Source of the DNA: Anaerolineae bacterium
GTDB taxonomy: Bacteria; Chloroflexota; Anaerolineae; E26-bin7
Direction of reading: 5' to 3'
Length of the DNA stretch: 7,933 nucleotides
NCBI GenBank assembly: GCA_029933115.1
Contig: JAOZOT010000156.1
Span: 1 to 7,933, forward strand
Each line of letters starts with the position of its first letter. Position 1 is the stretch's first letter. Of this stretch, positions 1-6,904 are shown in pieces. Made by a program: the position numbers and the translations under genes. The notes below the pieces were generated by a model. That model worked only from the letters and a program-made list of their open reading frames with translations. It was not told the origin of the DNA and searched no databases.

Positions 1-2713
1 TGTCGAGGATCACCACCACGCCCCGGTCGGTTTTGCTCCTGATGAGCCGCCCAAAGCCCTGACGGAAGCGCAGGATGGTCTCCGGCACCGCGTACTGCCC
101 AAAGGGGTCCTCAAAGGTCTCGCTACGGGCAGCAAAGACCGGGTCGGTGGGCACAGAGAAGGGCAGCCGGGTGATGACCAGGCAACTGAGGGCCTCGCCC
201 ACGACATCAATCCCCTCCCAGAAGCTGCGTGTGCCCAGGAGAACCGCACGAGCGGTGGTGCGAAAGTTCTCCAGCAGTTGGCGTCGTGAGGAGCCATCGC
301 CCTGCTGGAAGACCACAATGTCGTGTTCTGCCAGAGGACGGGTGATAGCCTTGGAAGTATGGCGCAACTGGCTGTAGGAAGTAAAGAGAACCAGGGTGCG
401 CCCCCGAGTAGCCTGGCAAAGGCCGATAAGCGCCCGCTCCACAGCCTTCTGGTAATAGGGTTGATTGGGCTCGGGGATGTCGTCCACCAGATAGAGCAGA
501 GTGGAATTCACGTAATCGAAGGGAGAGCCGACTGCCACTTCCCGTGCCTCCCAGGCGTTGAGGCGTTCCTTGATAAAGCTGAAATCGCCGTCGGTGCACA
601 GGGTGGCCGAGGTGAGGACGACACACTCTTTAGGCCCAAGCAGATGTCGTTCCACCAGGTGGCCGATGTGCAGAGGGGCTGCGTGCAGAGAAAGTTCTTC
701 GCTTTTGGCCGAAATCTCAGCCCAGTAGATGCCTTCAGATGAGGGTTGGGCAATGAGAGTGCCCAGTTGTTCACGCAAATCCTCCAACCGCTGGTGATAG
801 CCCAGCAATCCTTGCAGCAGATCCTCGTAGTCAGGGATGTCATACCCCTCCAGGTCTCCCAGGCCACTGTAAAGCCGTTTCAGGCCGTCGCTTAACTTGA
901 AAAGGTGAACGGAAAAGTTGTCCTCGGCGATTTCCACCTCGGCCCAGGCAGGCTGCACCCGCAGGCCACGAGTCAGTCTTATATGTTGGTCATACTCGCC
1001 GCCCGGCCGGCTGTGCTCCTTCAGAAAAAGGGACAAGGCGTCAAAGAACCGGTAGAGGCTGCGCTCGGCCGCTTCCACCTCCTGGTGCAGGTCCTCGATG
1101 TAGCTCTCCAACTCGCGCCGGATAGCCTCGGGCACGCCCCTGCGGCAATGAGCCATGACCTCGGCCAGGTAGCCTGTGTAACGCTTGGGGCCCGGCTTCT
1201 GGCTCAGCTCGGAAAGCAGCCGTTGGACGCTCCGCAAGTTGACTTCAAAGCTTAATTGCTTGGTGGTGGCATCCTCCAGGTGGTGAGCCTCATCTACGAT
1301 GAGGTAGCGATATTCGGGCAACACCCGGTTCTCCACGGCTACGTCAGAAAGGAGCAAGGCGTGGTTGACGACGACGAGGTGAGCCTCCTCTGCGCGCTGA
1401 CGGGCGCGGTAGAAAAAGCACTTGCCCTCCTGACGAAAGGTGCACCGTTCGGCCAGGCAGTTCTCAGAGTCAGAGCAGATCCGATTCCATATCAGGCGTT
1501 CTCCCTGGGTGGGCATGAACAGCTCTGCCTGATCGCCGGTCATGGTGCTGGGCAGCCAGACCAGGACTTTGGCCAGCACTCGCAGTTCGTCAATGGATAA
1601 ATGGCCGGCGTGGCGCAGGGCAGCCAGCCGCCGCAGGCAGATGTAATTGCTGCGCCCTTTGAGCAAGGCTGCTTTGAACTCAAAAGGCAGTATTCTCTGC
1701 AAGTCGGGGATGTCCTTCAAGAAGAGTTGGTCTTGCAGGTTGATAGTGTTGGTGGAGATGACCACCCGTTCGCCGTTCTGCACGGCGAAATGAGCGGCCG
1801 GCAGGAGGTAAGCGATGGATTTGCCCGTGCCCGTGCCGGCCTCTACCAAGAGGTGCTGGCGCTGATTAAAGGCCTCGGCCACAGCGCGGAGCATTTCCAC
1901 CTGTTGGGGACGATACTCGTAACCGGGGAACTTTTGGGAGAAATCACCGCCTTCCTCCAACATGGCTGCCAGGGAATCCACGTCCAATAATTGCCGCTCT
2001 GCCTTCGGCCGAAGGGGCCTTTCCTTCTCTTCCTGGGCGAAGAGCAGATTCAGGGAGCCCTCACCGTCCAGGGCTCCTTTGGCCATCAGTTGCTGGCCGA
2101 TGCTGCCGGTGAAGGCAAAGCGGACTTTATCGCGCTCCAGGTCCTGGAAGACGGGCTTAAGAGGCCAGTCACTCCTGGCAGCCAGGCGGTTGATTTCGCG
2201 GATGACGCTGAGGTCCAGTTGAGAAGCCTGCTGCAAGAGCCCCAGGAAAAGGTCCTTGGTGGCCAGGGCATCGTCCAGGGCGCGGTGCCGGGTGGGAAAG
2301 CTGATGCCCAAGGCCTCGGCCAGAGTGCCCAGGCTGTAACGCGCCGCGTGAGGTAGGAGGATACTGGCCAACTCAAAGGTGTCAATGGCCGGGTTGTTCA
2401 GAAAGAGGTTGTGGCGCTTCAGGAAACTCAGGTCAAAGGATACACTGTGGCCGACAATGGGATAATCCCTGACAAAGCTTCTCAAGGACCTGATGACCGA
2501 GGACAGAGCAGGGGCTCGATTGGCCTCGGCCTGAGTGATGCCCGTCAGTTGGGTAATCTTATGTGGGATGGAGCGTTGGGGGTTAATCAGGCTGGACCAG
2601 GTCTCCAAGACCTCGTTCTGACGGAACTTGACCGCTCCGATTTCGATGATGGCGTCGTGCTCGGGCCGCAGGCCGGTGGTCTCCAGGTCCAGAGCCACGT
2701 AGATTCTGCTCAT
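1..2713 (-). CDS. dinG: DinG-family ATP-dependent DNA helicase with N-terminal DEDDh exonuclease domain (3' end cut by window edge)
   Basis: This is an uninterrupted minus-strand frame of 904 codons that leaves the window before its stop. Residues 1-165 form a DnaQ-like 3'-5' exonuclease: Exo I D9 and E11 (ALDLETTG), Exo II D94 (GHSVSFD), Exo III H143 and D148 (HRALDDA), so all five DEDDh residues are present. An XPD/DinG-type superfamily 2 helicase follows: Walker A EAGTGTGKS (K298), DEAH box VDEAHH (D474-H477), motif III TSATL (701-705), motif V GTRSFWEGID (827-836) and motif VI QGFGRLIR (885-892). Cysteines C359, C413, C419, C424 and C432 lie between Walker A and the DEAH box, where DinG/XPD proteins bind a 4Fe-4S cluster. 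The family unwinds DNA 5'-3' and resolves R-loops and forked structures in the cytoplasm. Probably only some tens of C-terminal residues are missing. The ATG start precedes the exonuclease core directly, but no strong Shine-Dalgarno is visible, so coupling to the upstream DUF4013 gene is possible. Family assignment is very secure; symbol use is by family. Confidence 0.95.
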   Translation of the reverse strand, partial: MSRIYVALDLETTGLRPEHDAIIEIGAVKFRQNEVLETWSSLINPQRSIPHKITQLTGITQAEANRAPALSSVIRSLRSFVRDYPIVGHSVSFDLSFLKRHNLFLNNPAIDTFELASILLPHAARYSLGTLAEALGISFPTRHRALDDALATKDLFLGLLQQASQLDLSVIREINRLAARSDWPLKPVFQDLERDKVRFAFTGSIGQQLMAKGALDGEGSLNLLFAQEEKERPLRPKAERQLLDVDSLAAMLEEGGDFSQKFPGYEYRPQQVEMLRAVAEAFNQRQHLLVEAGTGTGKSIAYLLPAAHFAVQNGERVVISTNTINLQDQLFLKDIPDLQRILPFEFKAALLKGRSNYICLRRLAALRHAGHLSIDELRVLAKVLVWLPSTMTGDQAELFMPTQGERLIWNRICSDSENCLAERCTFRQEGKCFFYRARQRAEEAHLVVVNHALLLSDVAVENRVLPEYRYLIVDEAHHLEDATTKQLSFEVNLRSVQRLLSELSQKPGPKRYTGYLAEVMAHCRRGVPEAIRRELESYIEDLHQEVEAAERSLYRFFDALSLFLKEHSRPGGEYDQHIRLTRGLRVQPAWAEVEIAEDNFSVHLFKLSDGLKRLYSGLGDLEGYDIPDYEDLLQGLLGYHQRLEDLREQLGTLIAQPSSEGIYWAEISAKSEELSLHAAPLHIGHLVERHLLGPKECVVLTSATLCTDGDFSFIKERLNAWEAREVAVGSPFDYVNSTLLYLVDDIPEPNQPYYQKAVERALIGLCQATRGRTLVLFTSYSQLRHTSKAITRPLAEHDIVVFQQGDGSSRRQLLENFRTTARAVLLGTRSFWEGIDVVGEALSCLVITRLPFSVPTDPVFAARSETFEDPFGQYAVPETILRFRQGFGRLIRSKTDRGVVVILD

Positions 2714-2729
2714 GAGGTTTCAATCCAGA

Positions 2730-2756
2730 AGGCAATAGCTCTACAGGGCCTTGCCT
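2730..2756 (-). other. Short inverted repeat just upstream of the dinG start
   Basis: On the minus strand AGGCAA and TTGCCT form a perfect 6-bp stem (7 with a G-T pair) around a 15-nt loop, ending 17 bases before the dinG ATG. It lies in the 99-base gap between the DUF4013 stop and dinG. No U-run follows it, so it is not an obvious terminator. It could be an mRNA processing or translation-modulating hairpin, or chance. The rest of the gap (2714-2812) shows no promoter I can support. Confidence 0.2.
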
Positions 2757-2812
2757 CAATTCAATAGCTGAGCTTTTTGCCCGCCCTGTCACGGGCTTGA
2801 ACGTCTCCCTGT

Positions 2813-3601
2813 TCAATCCGGGGCTTCCTGCTCATCGGCCGACAGGATGGCTTTACTTTCCTGATATGTCTGCCCGAACAGGACGGCGCCCACCAGCGAC
2901 AGGTAAAAGCCAAGGGGCGCACCCAGGAAGGGAATACAGCAGCACAGAGCAACAGTGTAATAGGCTAGCATAAAGGCAAGATACAAGATGGCGGCCAGAC
3001 CGGCCACGAGCACCCAGGCTATAAAATAGCCAAGCTTGTTGACCCGCAACAGGGGCCACCACTCGCGCAGGCGAAAGGCAGCGGCCACCTCGTCCTGTTC
3101 GGCAAAATGGGCAGCGGCCACCGGCAGAGGGATAATGCCCAGGAGGAACAGTATCGAACCGACGAACATCGAAAGGAACATGATGGCCATGCTGGCCAGG
3201 AACAGGAGGGGCAACACAAATGCTACGCCACTCCCCTCTTCGGCGGCACTCATCAGCACCGGCAAGACAAAGCTGCTGACGAAGTATAAGGCCATGCCGC
3301 CGTAAAAGACGATAGCCCCAGGCAACAAGTAGACCAGGCTGACGAGCATCAGGCGCAGACCATCCAACCCCAGCCGGCCCCAATCGTCCCAGGCAGGCAA
3401 GGTCAAGTCTTCTCCCTTGATCGCCTGACGCATGACTTGCAGGATGTAGCCGGAGACGAAAATCCCTGGCACAATAGGGATAAAGAAGCCGGCAAATGTG
3501 AGCGCAGCCCCGATAATAAAGCGATTTTGCCAGTCTGGGCCCTGAAATGGGAACCTGAAAAGCTTTTTGAGCGAGGTGATTGGTGTTGTCGCTTCTGACA
3601 C
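2813..3601 (-). CDS. DUF4013 domain-containing polytopic membrane protein
   Basis: The 262-residue protein has a short cytoplasmic-looking N-terminus and about five to seven hydrophobic segments (roughly residues 28-50, 83-118, 126-165, 188-214 and 217-243). The conserved part after the first segment, GYILQVMRQAIKGED followed by LPAWDDWGRLGLDGL (51-82), matches my recollection of DUF4013, a bacterial and archaeal membrane family of unknown function. It has no recognisable catalytic motif. A CCC cluster at 220-222 sits within the membrane and probably has no metal-binding role. The start is GTG, chosen because GGGAGGT lies 5 nt upstream and the next residues (MSEATTP) are a plausible soluble leader. 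It is the first gene of a likely two-gene unit with the dinG-type helicase 99 bp downstream. Function is unknown and the pairing gives no clear clue. Confidence 0.8.
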   Translation of the reverse strand: MSEATTPITSLKKLFRFPFQGPDWQNRFIIGAALTFAGFFIPIVPGIFVSGYILQVMRQAIKGEDLTLPAWDDWGRLGLDGLRLMLVSLVYLLPGAIVFYGGMALYFVSSFVLPVLMSAAEEGSGVAFVLPLLFLASMAIMFLSMFVGSILFLLGIIPLPVAAAHFAEQDEVAAAFRLREWWPLLRVNKLGYFIAWVLVAGLAAILYLAFMLAYYTVALCCCIPFLGAPLGFYLSLVGAVLFGQTYQESKAILSADEQEAPD

Positions 3602-3606
3602 GTTAG

Positions 3607-3613
3607 ACCTCCC
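3607..3613 (-). promoter_or_regulatory. Shine-Dalgarno GGGAGGT for the DUF4013 gene
   Basis: On the minus strand GGGAGGT ends 5 nt before the GTG at 3601-3599. It supports GTG as the real initiation codon. Confidence 0.75.
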
Positions 3614-3636
3614 TTCAGATGACGAGTGCTTCCCTA

Positions 3637-3665
3637 ATTATACTACAAAACGGCTCTGGGGGAAA
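3637..3665 (-). promoter_or_regulatory. Putative sigma-70-type promoter for the DUF4013-dinG unit
   Basis: The minus strand has a perfect TATAAT (3642 down to 3637) with a poor -35 candidate TTTCCC at 3665-3660, 17-bp spacer. Transcription would start near 3630, giving a short leader before the GGGAGGT site. It lies in the 113-base gap after the glycosyltransferase gene, so the downstream genes need not depend on read-through. The -10 is convincing; the -35 is weak. Confidence 0.5.
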
Positions 3666-3696
3666 ATGCCCGACAGCGAGAATCTACCCCCTGCCG
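3663..3696 (-). terminator. Possible weak terminator after the DUF2723 gene
   Basis: On the minus strand CGGCAG (3696-3691) can pair with CTGTCG (3676-3671) around a 14-nt loop, one pair being G-U, followed by GGCA and a run of only four T residues. It begins about 20 bases after the stop codon at 3715. The stem is short and the T-run poor, so a true intrinsic terminator is doubtful. The rest of the gap holds the promoter listed separately. Confidence 0.2.
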
Positions 3697-3714
3697 AACG
3701 AGTTCAAATGCGTA

Positions 3715-5787
3715 CTACGAAGAACCCCAATCTCCATCCTGATGCTGGACTGTTCCCAACTCTGTCCGCCCCACCTCGGCCAAGGTGTCCGGCTCATACA
3801 GGATGACCAGCAGGCGGTACTGGCCGGCCGGTATGCCGGGCGGGACGGCCAGGTCGTAGACATCGGCGATGGTCTCACCCGCTTTCCAGCGACTGGTGGG
3901 GTAGGTGTTGTGGACGGGCACATCATCGGTCTGGGCTATCTGATTCCCCTCGCTGTCCAGGAGACGAGCCGAGACTTTGTAGTCGGCGCCCACCGGAGCA
4001 AGAACCTGCCAGTGCAGGGTGAGGCGTAGTGTGGTCTGTCGGTGAGGTGACATAACAGCCAGGTCATAGCCCAGCAGGCGCAGTGAAGCGGTCAGGTCAA
4101 CGGCCAGAGGATACTGGGGGGTAGAGGTAATAGTAACCGGCGCGGCCCTCACTCTGATCAGAGGACCCAAGGCCGATAGACTGTAGTGCTCAGGCAGGCC
4201 GTGAACCGGGCGAGTCACGTAGACGGCCCGGCCAGCAGCCAGGGCCTCTGCAATAGCAGCCAGGCGTTCCTCGTCACGGTCGGCGACGATGGTGGCGAGT
4301 TCGGGGCGCAGACCCTCCGTCCACTGAAAGTACCTCAAAAGGGTCATCTCGCCCAGGATGCCGATGACGACGGCCTCCTCTTCCAGGGGTTGGCTCAGTA
4401 TATCAACCCCGTAGTCGTGAACCGCCCAATGTTGGCTTCGGTCAAGCTCAGGGTAATTGTCTCTGAGGAGGGCCAGCGGCTGAAGGAGGAGCAGGGCGGC
4501 GAGCAGCAAGCGGCAGAGGGCAAGTACCCTCGCGTTGGTCTGGGGAAGGACCTTCTCTGCCAGGCGAGTGGCCAGATTCAACATCAAGTCCGCTCCGATC
4601 CCAATCCATACAGCGTATAGCAGGAAGGCCGGAATGGCAAAGACCTCAATATCGGCTACGCGATAGGTCAGGACGAAGGCAGCGTTGAGGGCAAAAGCCG
4701 CGCCCAGGAGAACCGAGGGTCTGGGCCTCCTCGTTGAGGCGAAAAGGCCCACCAGGCCCAGGGCAACCCCCACCAATCCAAACTGGCGGACCAATAGTTG
4801 CCGGTAAAAGCTCAAGGGGCGGCTTTGCGCCAGAGGGTTGCCGGTGATAAAGACGTTGTAGCCACTGGCTGTGACGTGGCGAAAGAAGCCGCTCCAGGTA
4901 TTCTGGTAGGTGCCATCCAGGGAAGAAGTGTGCAGCCCCCGCAGAGGGATGTAAGCGTAGAGCAAGAGAGGCGCCAGGAAAAGGAGAGCGAGTTTCAAGA
5001 TAAACTTGAAGGGTGGCGAACTGCAAATCCGCTCGGAGCGGAGAGGGCGCTCTGTCAGCCAAATGAAGAGGGCCATAGCCGGCGCCAGGAGTATCATCAG
5101 GCGGTGATGGGTCAGGCTCAAGCCATAGACAAAAGCAGCCAGCAGCAAGTTATTGGTAACAGTTCCTGGCTCGTAGAATGAGATTCTTCGCTCGCTCCGC
5201 TCGCTCAGAATGACACGATTGGGTTTGTCGGTTTGAGGCGAACCTCCGCTAGACATGCATGCTGCTGAGCGCTGACTGCCATTCGCCTCCCACCTGAGGA
5301 GTAAGTAGACCACCAGAGAGGTGAAGAAAGCGTTCAGGGCATACACCTCGGCGATGACCGCCTGGGACCAGAAGACGGGGGAGACGGCAATCGTCAAAGA
5401 AGCAAAAAGGGCCGAGAGAAAATCGTCGGTGAGCACACGGACGATGAGACCAATGAAAACAGCGGTCAGGGCGGCGAAGAAAGCCGACATCAAGTTCACC
5501 CGATAGGCGGCGTCACCGATGGGGATCAAAGTGAATAACTTGCCCAGAAGAGTATAGAGAGGATAGCCCGTGGGGTGAGCTATGCCCAGCGTGGGACAGA
5601 CCACCTGAAATTCCAGGCTGTCGTCAAAGATGGTGGCCACCGATGGGGCCAGGGTATGCCAGTAGAGGGCCAGAGCGCCAACGAAAATGATAGCCCCAAA
5701 AAGACAGTCTCTGCGTCTGGATAGCAGTTCTTTCATCGAAATCGAGATTTGAGAATTGGGATTTGTGCCTTGCACCAATGATACCAC
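3715..5787 (-). CDS. DUF2723 (GT-C-like, TMEM260-related) membrane mannosyltransferase-family protein
   Basis: The 690-residue protein begins with a hydrophobic GT-C-type region: TM1 at 28-46, then an extracytoplasmic loop with DDSLEF (55-60; the acidic pair in the position of the GT-C catalytic acids) and LGIAHPTGYPLYTLLG (67-82), then RVNLMSA (96-102) and AEVYALNAF (146-154). These are hallmarks of DUF2723, the family of human TMEM260, an O-mannosyltransferase. About 11-13 hydrophobic segments run to residue 442. Residues 450-560 look soluble. Residues 568-682 (LHWQVLAP, PTSRWKAGE, GIPAGQYRLLV) resemble an extracytoplasmic beta-sandwich. A lipid-linked sugar donor and an outside acceptor are likely for the family, but the substrate is unknown. 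GTG start is chosen because AGGAGG lies 8 nt upstream; an internal ATG at codon 18 lacks such a site. Residues 167-204 are an oddity: an in-frame, repeat-derived insertion in a loop. It is divergent from rmd/gmd, which suggests but does not prove a glycan role. Confidence 0.85.
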   Translation of the reverse strand: MVSLVQGTNPNSQISISMKELLSRRRDCLFGAIIFVGALALYWHTLAPSVATIFDDSLEFQVVCPTLGIAHPTGYPLYTLLGKLFTLIPIGDAAYRVNLMSAFFAALTAVFIGLIVRVLTDDFLSALFASLTIAVSPVFWSQAVIAEVYALNAFFTSLVVYLLLRWEANGSQRSAACMSSGGSPQTDKPNRVILSERSERRISFYEPGTVTNNLLLAAFVYGLSLTHHRLMILLAPAMALFIWLTERPLRSERICSSPPFKFILKLALLFLAPLLLYAYIPLRGLHTSSLDGTYQNTWSGFFRHVTASGYNVFITGNPLAQSRPLSFYRQLLVRQFGLVGVALGLVGLFASTRRPRPSVLLGAAFALNAAFVLTYRVADIEVFAIPAFLLYAVWIGIGADLMLNLATRLAEKVLPQTNARVLALCRLLLAALLLLQPLALLRDNYPELDRSQHWAVHDYGVDILSQPLEEEAVVIGILGEMTLLRYFQWTEGLRPELATIVADRDEERLAAIAEALAAGRAVYVTRPVHGLPEHYSLSALGPLIRVRAAPVTITSTPQYPLAVDLTASLRLLGYDLAVMSPHRQTTLRLTLHWQVLAPVGADYKVSARLLDSEGNQIAQTDDVPVHNTYPTSRWKAGETIADVYDLAVPPGIPAGQYRLLVILYEPDTLAEVGRTELGTVQHQDGDWGSS
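5179..5217 (-). repeat. Dispersed repeat of the ATTCTGAGCGAGCGGAGCGA type
   Basis: On the minus strand the core is ATTCTGAGCGAGCGGAGCGA followed by GCGAAGAATCTCA, with internal direct repeats of GAGCGAGC and terminal ATTCT/AGAAT complementarity. Read in the gene frame it gives VILSERSERRIS. Very similar TCATTCTGAGCGAAGCGAAG-type elements are scattered in many Chloroflexota and other environmental genomes and yield ILSERSE- or SERSEES-like peptides when translated; that is recall, not a search result. Its presence within a gene rather than between genes is unusual. Confidence 0.6.
5235..5289. repeat. 55-bp segment bounded by 8-bp perfect inverted repeats
   Basis: GAGGCGAA at 5235-5242 is matched by TTCGCCTC at 5282-5289, enclosing 39 bp that includes the palindrome ATGCAT/GCATGC near 5256-5262. 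It encodes the polar stretch at residues 167-184 of the DUF2723 protein. The structure resembles a miniature element or REP-like hairpin, adjoining the SERSER repeat. No flanking target duplication is evident to me. Confidence 0.4.
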
Positions 5788-5795
5788 AGGGATGG

Positions 5796-5801
5796 CCTCC
5801 T
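5796..5801 (-). promoter_or_regulatory. Shine-Dalgarno AGGAGG for the DUF2723 gene
   Basis: AGGAGG on the minus strand is separated by 8 nt (CCATCCCT) from the GTG at 5787-5785. It decides the start in favour of GTG over the internal ATG at 5736. I could not find a convincing minus-strand promoter further upstream in 5802-5937; TATCAT at 5852-5847 has no good -35 partner. Confidence 0.75.
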
Positions 5802-5841
5802 GGCAAATGGCTGACAGAGTGCAACAACTGTGGCGGTGTCC

Positions 5842-5870
5842 TTGCGATGATAAACAAAGTGGGGTATAAT
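5842..5870 (+). promoter_or_regulatory. Promoter P1 for rmd (TTGCGA-17-TATAAT)
   Basis: A perfect -10 TATAAT (5865-5870) lies 17 bp after TTGCGA (5842-5847), which matches four of six consensus -35 positions. Transcription would start near 5877, leaving a leader of about 60 nt before the TTG start of rmd. This is the best-formed promoter in the window. Confidence 0.65.
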
Positions 5871-5883
5871 AGGACAGCGGAGG

Positions 5884-5912
5884 TAACGACTCGGCGAGTT
5901 AAAGGGTATAAT
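5884..5912 (+). promoter_or_regulatory. Second -10-like box P2 for rmd
   Basis: A second GGGTATAAT (5904-5912) repeats the P1 -10 region exactly 42 bp downstream. The -35 position at 17-bp spacing (TAACGA, 5884-5889) is poor, so P2 may need an activator or be inactive. A start near 5919 would leave a leader of about 19 nt that still includes the AAGGGGG ribosome site. Confidence 0.4.
5889..5899. promoter_or_regulatory. Small palindrome ACTCG-G-CGAGT between P1 and P2
   Basis: ACTCG and CGAGT form a perfect 5-bp dyad around one central base. It lies downstream of the P1 start and in the -35/spacer region of P2, a position typical for a regulator's operator. The dyad is short and no matching second copy is visible, so chance is quite possible. 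Confidence 0.2.
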
Positions 5913-5937
5913 GCGTGATGAGTGACAAGGGGGCACC

Positions 5938-6891
5938 TTGCGGGCATTGATCACAGGCATTTCCGGCTTCGTCGGCAGCCACCTGGCTGAATATCTTCTT
6001 GAGCACACCGATTGGCAGGTGGCCGGTACCGTCTACGGCCCGGAAGACAACATTGAGCATTTGCGAGACAGGCTGGAACTCTACCCGGCAGAGTTGTCAG
6101 AGTTGGAAACAGTGACTTCAATCATAGAGCGAGCGAAGCCGGATTACATCTTTCACCTGGCTGCCCAGCCCCTTGTTTCCCTCTCCCGCCGTGACCCTTG
6201 GGCGACTCTGGCCAATAACATCCGGCTCCAACTCAACATCTTGGAAGCTGTGGCTAGGCTGGGTTCGACGGCCAGGATATTAGTGGTTGGCTCCAGCGAA
6301 GAGTACGGGCTGGTGCAGCCCGACGAGTTACCGATTAAGGAGACCAATCCCCTGCGCCCCACCAGTCCTTATGCGGTGAGCAAAGTGGCCCAGGATATGC
6401 TGGGATTGCAATATCACTTGAGCCACAAGTTGTTCACCGTGCGGGTACGGCCTTTCAATCACATTGGCCCTCGCCAGAGGCTAGGCTTCGTGGCCCCCGA
6501 CTTTGCCAGGCAAATAGCCGAAGCTGAAGCAGGCTTGAAAGAGCCCGTCATCAAGGTCGGTAACCTGGAGCCCCGGCGTGATTTCAGCGATGTGCGCGAC
6601 GTGGTGCGCGGATACCATGCTGCCCTCACCGAAGGGGAGCCGGGGGAGGTCTATAATCTGGGCTCAGAACAGGCACGCTCTATCGGCGAGTTGTTGGAGG
6701 GTTTGCTGTCAATGGCTTCCGTGCCTCTCAAAGTCGAGCAGGACCCGGCTCGACGCAGGCGGGCCGATGTGCCGGTTATGGTCAGCGACTGCTCCAGGCT
6801 GCGGGCCCGCACAGGTTGGCGGGTGACTATTCCCTTCGAGAAGAGCTTGCGAGATGTGTTGGACTATTGGCGGGAGAGGGTGGGCAAGTAG
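5938..6891 (+). CDS. rmd: GDP-4-dehydro-6-deoxy-D-mannose reductase (GDP-D-rhamnose synthase)
   Basis: This 317-residue extended short-chain dehydrogenase/reductase has the NAD(P)-binding motif TGISGFVG (G7, G10, G13), SSEEYG (119-124) and the catalytic SPYAVSK (Y145, K149). RPFNHIGPRQ (171-180), GFVAPDFARQIA (183-194), VGNLEPRRDFSDVRDVVRGY (207-226) and TGW (292-294) are, as I recall, the signature of Rmd rather than of generic sugar epimerases. It would reduce the C4 keto group made by Gmd (gene at 7074) to give GDP-D-rhamnose in the cytoplasm. Length is typical for the family. The start is TTG, with AAGGGGG at 5927-5933 four nt upstream, and gives an N-terminus ideal for the Rossmann fold; no usable in-frame ATG lies upstream. 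Its last codons and stop are built from an octamer array (6880-6904). A related activity such as GDP-6-deoxytalose formation is possible but less likely. Confidence 0.88.
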   Translation: MRALITGISGFVGSHLAEYLLEHTDWQVAGTVYGPEDNIEHLRDRLELYPAELSELETVTSIIERAKPDYIFHLAAQPLVSLSRRDPWATLANNIRLQLNILEAVARLGSTARILVVGSSEEYGLVQPDELPIKETNPLRPTSPYAVSKVAQDMLGLQYHLSHKLFTVRVRPFNHIGPRQRLGFVAPDFARQIAEAEAGLKEPVIKVGNLEPRRDFSDVRDVVRGYHAALTEGEPGEVYNLGSEQARSIGELLEGLLSMASVPLKVEQDPARRRRADVPVMVSDCSRLRARTGWRVTIPFEKSLRDVLDYWRERVGK

Positions 6892-6904
6892 GCAGGTGGG
6901 CAAG
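6880..6904 (+). repeat. Octamer array, left copy (GTGGGCAA units)
   Basis: Three 8-bp units run in tandem: GTGGGCAA, GTAGGCAG, GTGGGCAA, ending in G. The array overlaps the end of rmd: it encodes its last residues (VGK) and supplies the TAG stop at 6889-6891. The same GTnnGCAR unit recurs at 7015-7054 on the opposite strand, so the two arrays form an imperfect inverted repeat. Confidence 0.65.

Larger units (their letters stand above)
5176..5289. repeat. In-frame repetitive-DNA insertion inside the DUF2723 gene
   Basis: About 114 bp (38 codons, residues 167-204) encodes polar, low-complexity sequence between two membrane segments where, as I recall the family, only a short loop connects them. 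It combines two repeat-like parts: a SERSER element (5179-5217) and an inverted-repeat segment (5235-5289), joined by about 17 bp. The frame is kept, so the protein reads through. The exact borders are estimated from where hydrophobic family-like sequence stops and resumes. Confidence 0.55.

Noticed and set aside
905..2767. A series of plus-strand open frames lying end to end opposite the helicase gene
   Set aside because: They share one antiphase register with the helicase codons, have no family-like motifs and no ribosome sites; they are shadows of a long real gene.
2774..2800. GCCCG/CGGGC hairpin after the DUF4013 stop as a terminator
   Set aside because: On the transcribed strand it is followed by an A-run, not a T-run, so it does not fit an intrinsic terminator.
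4646..5062. Alternative-frame minus-strand ORF inside the DUF2723 gene
   Set aside because: It overlaps strongly conserved membrane coding sequence in another frame and shows no recognisable motif.
5918..5950. Ten-codon upstream frame (MSDKGAPCGH) overlapping the rmd start, as a leader peptide
   Set aside because: It has no good ribosome site of its own, no attenuator-like codon run and no hairpin series; it is explained by chance.
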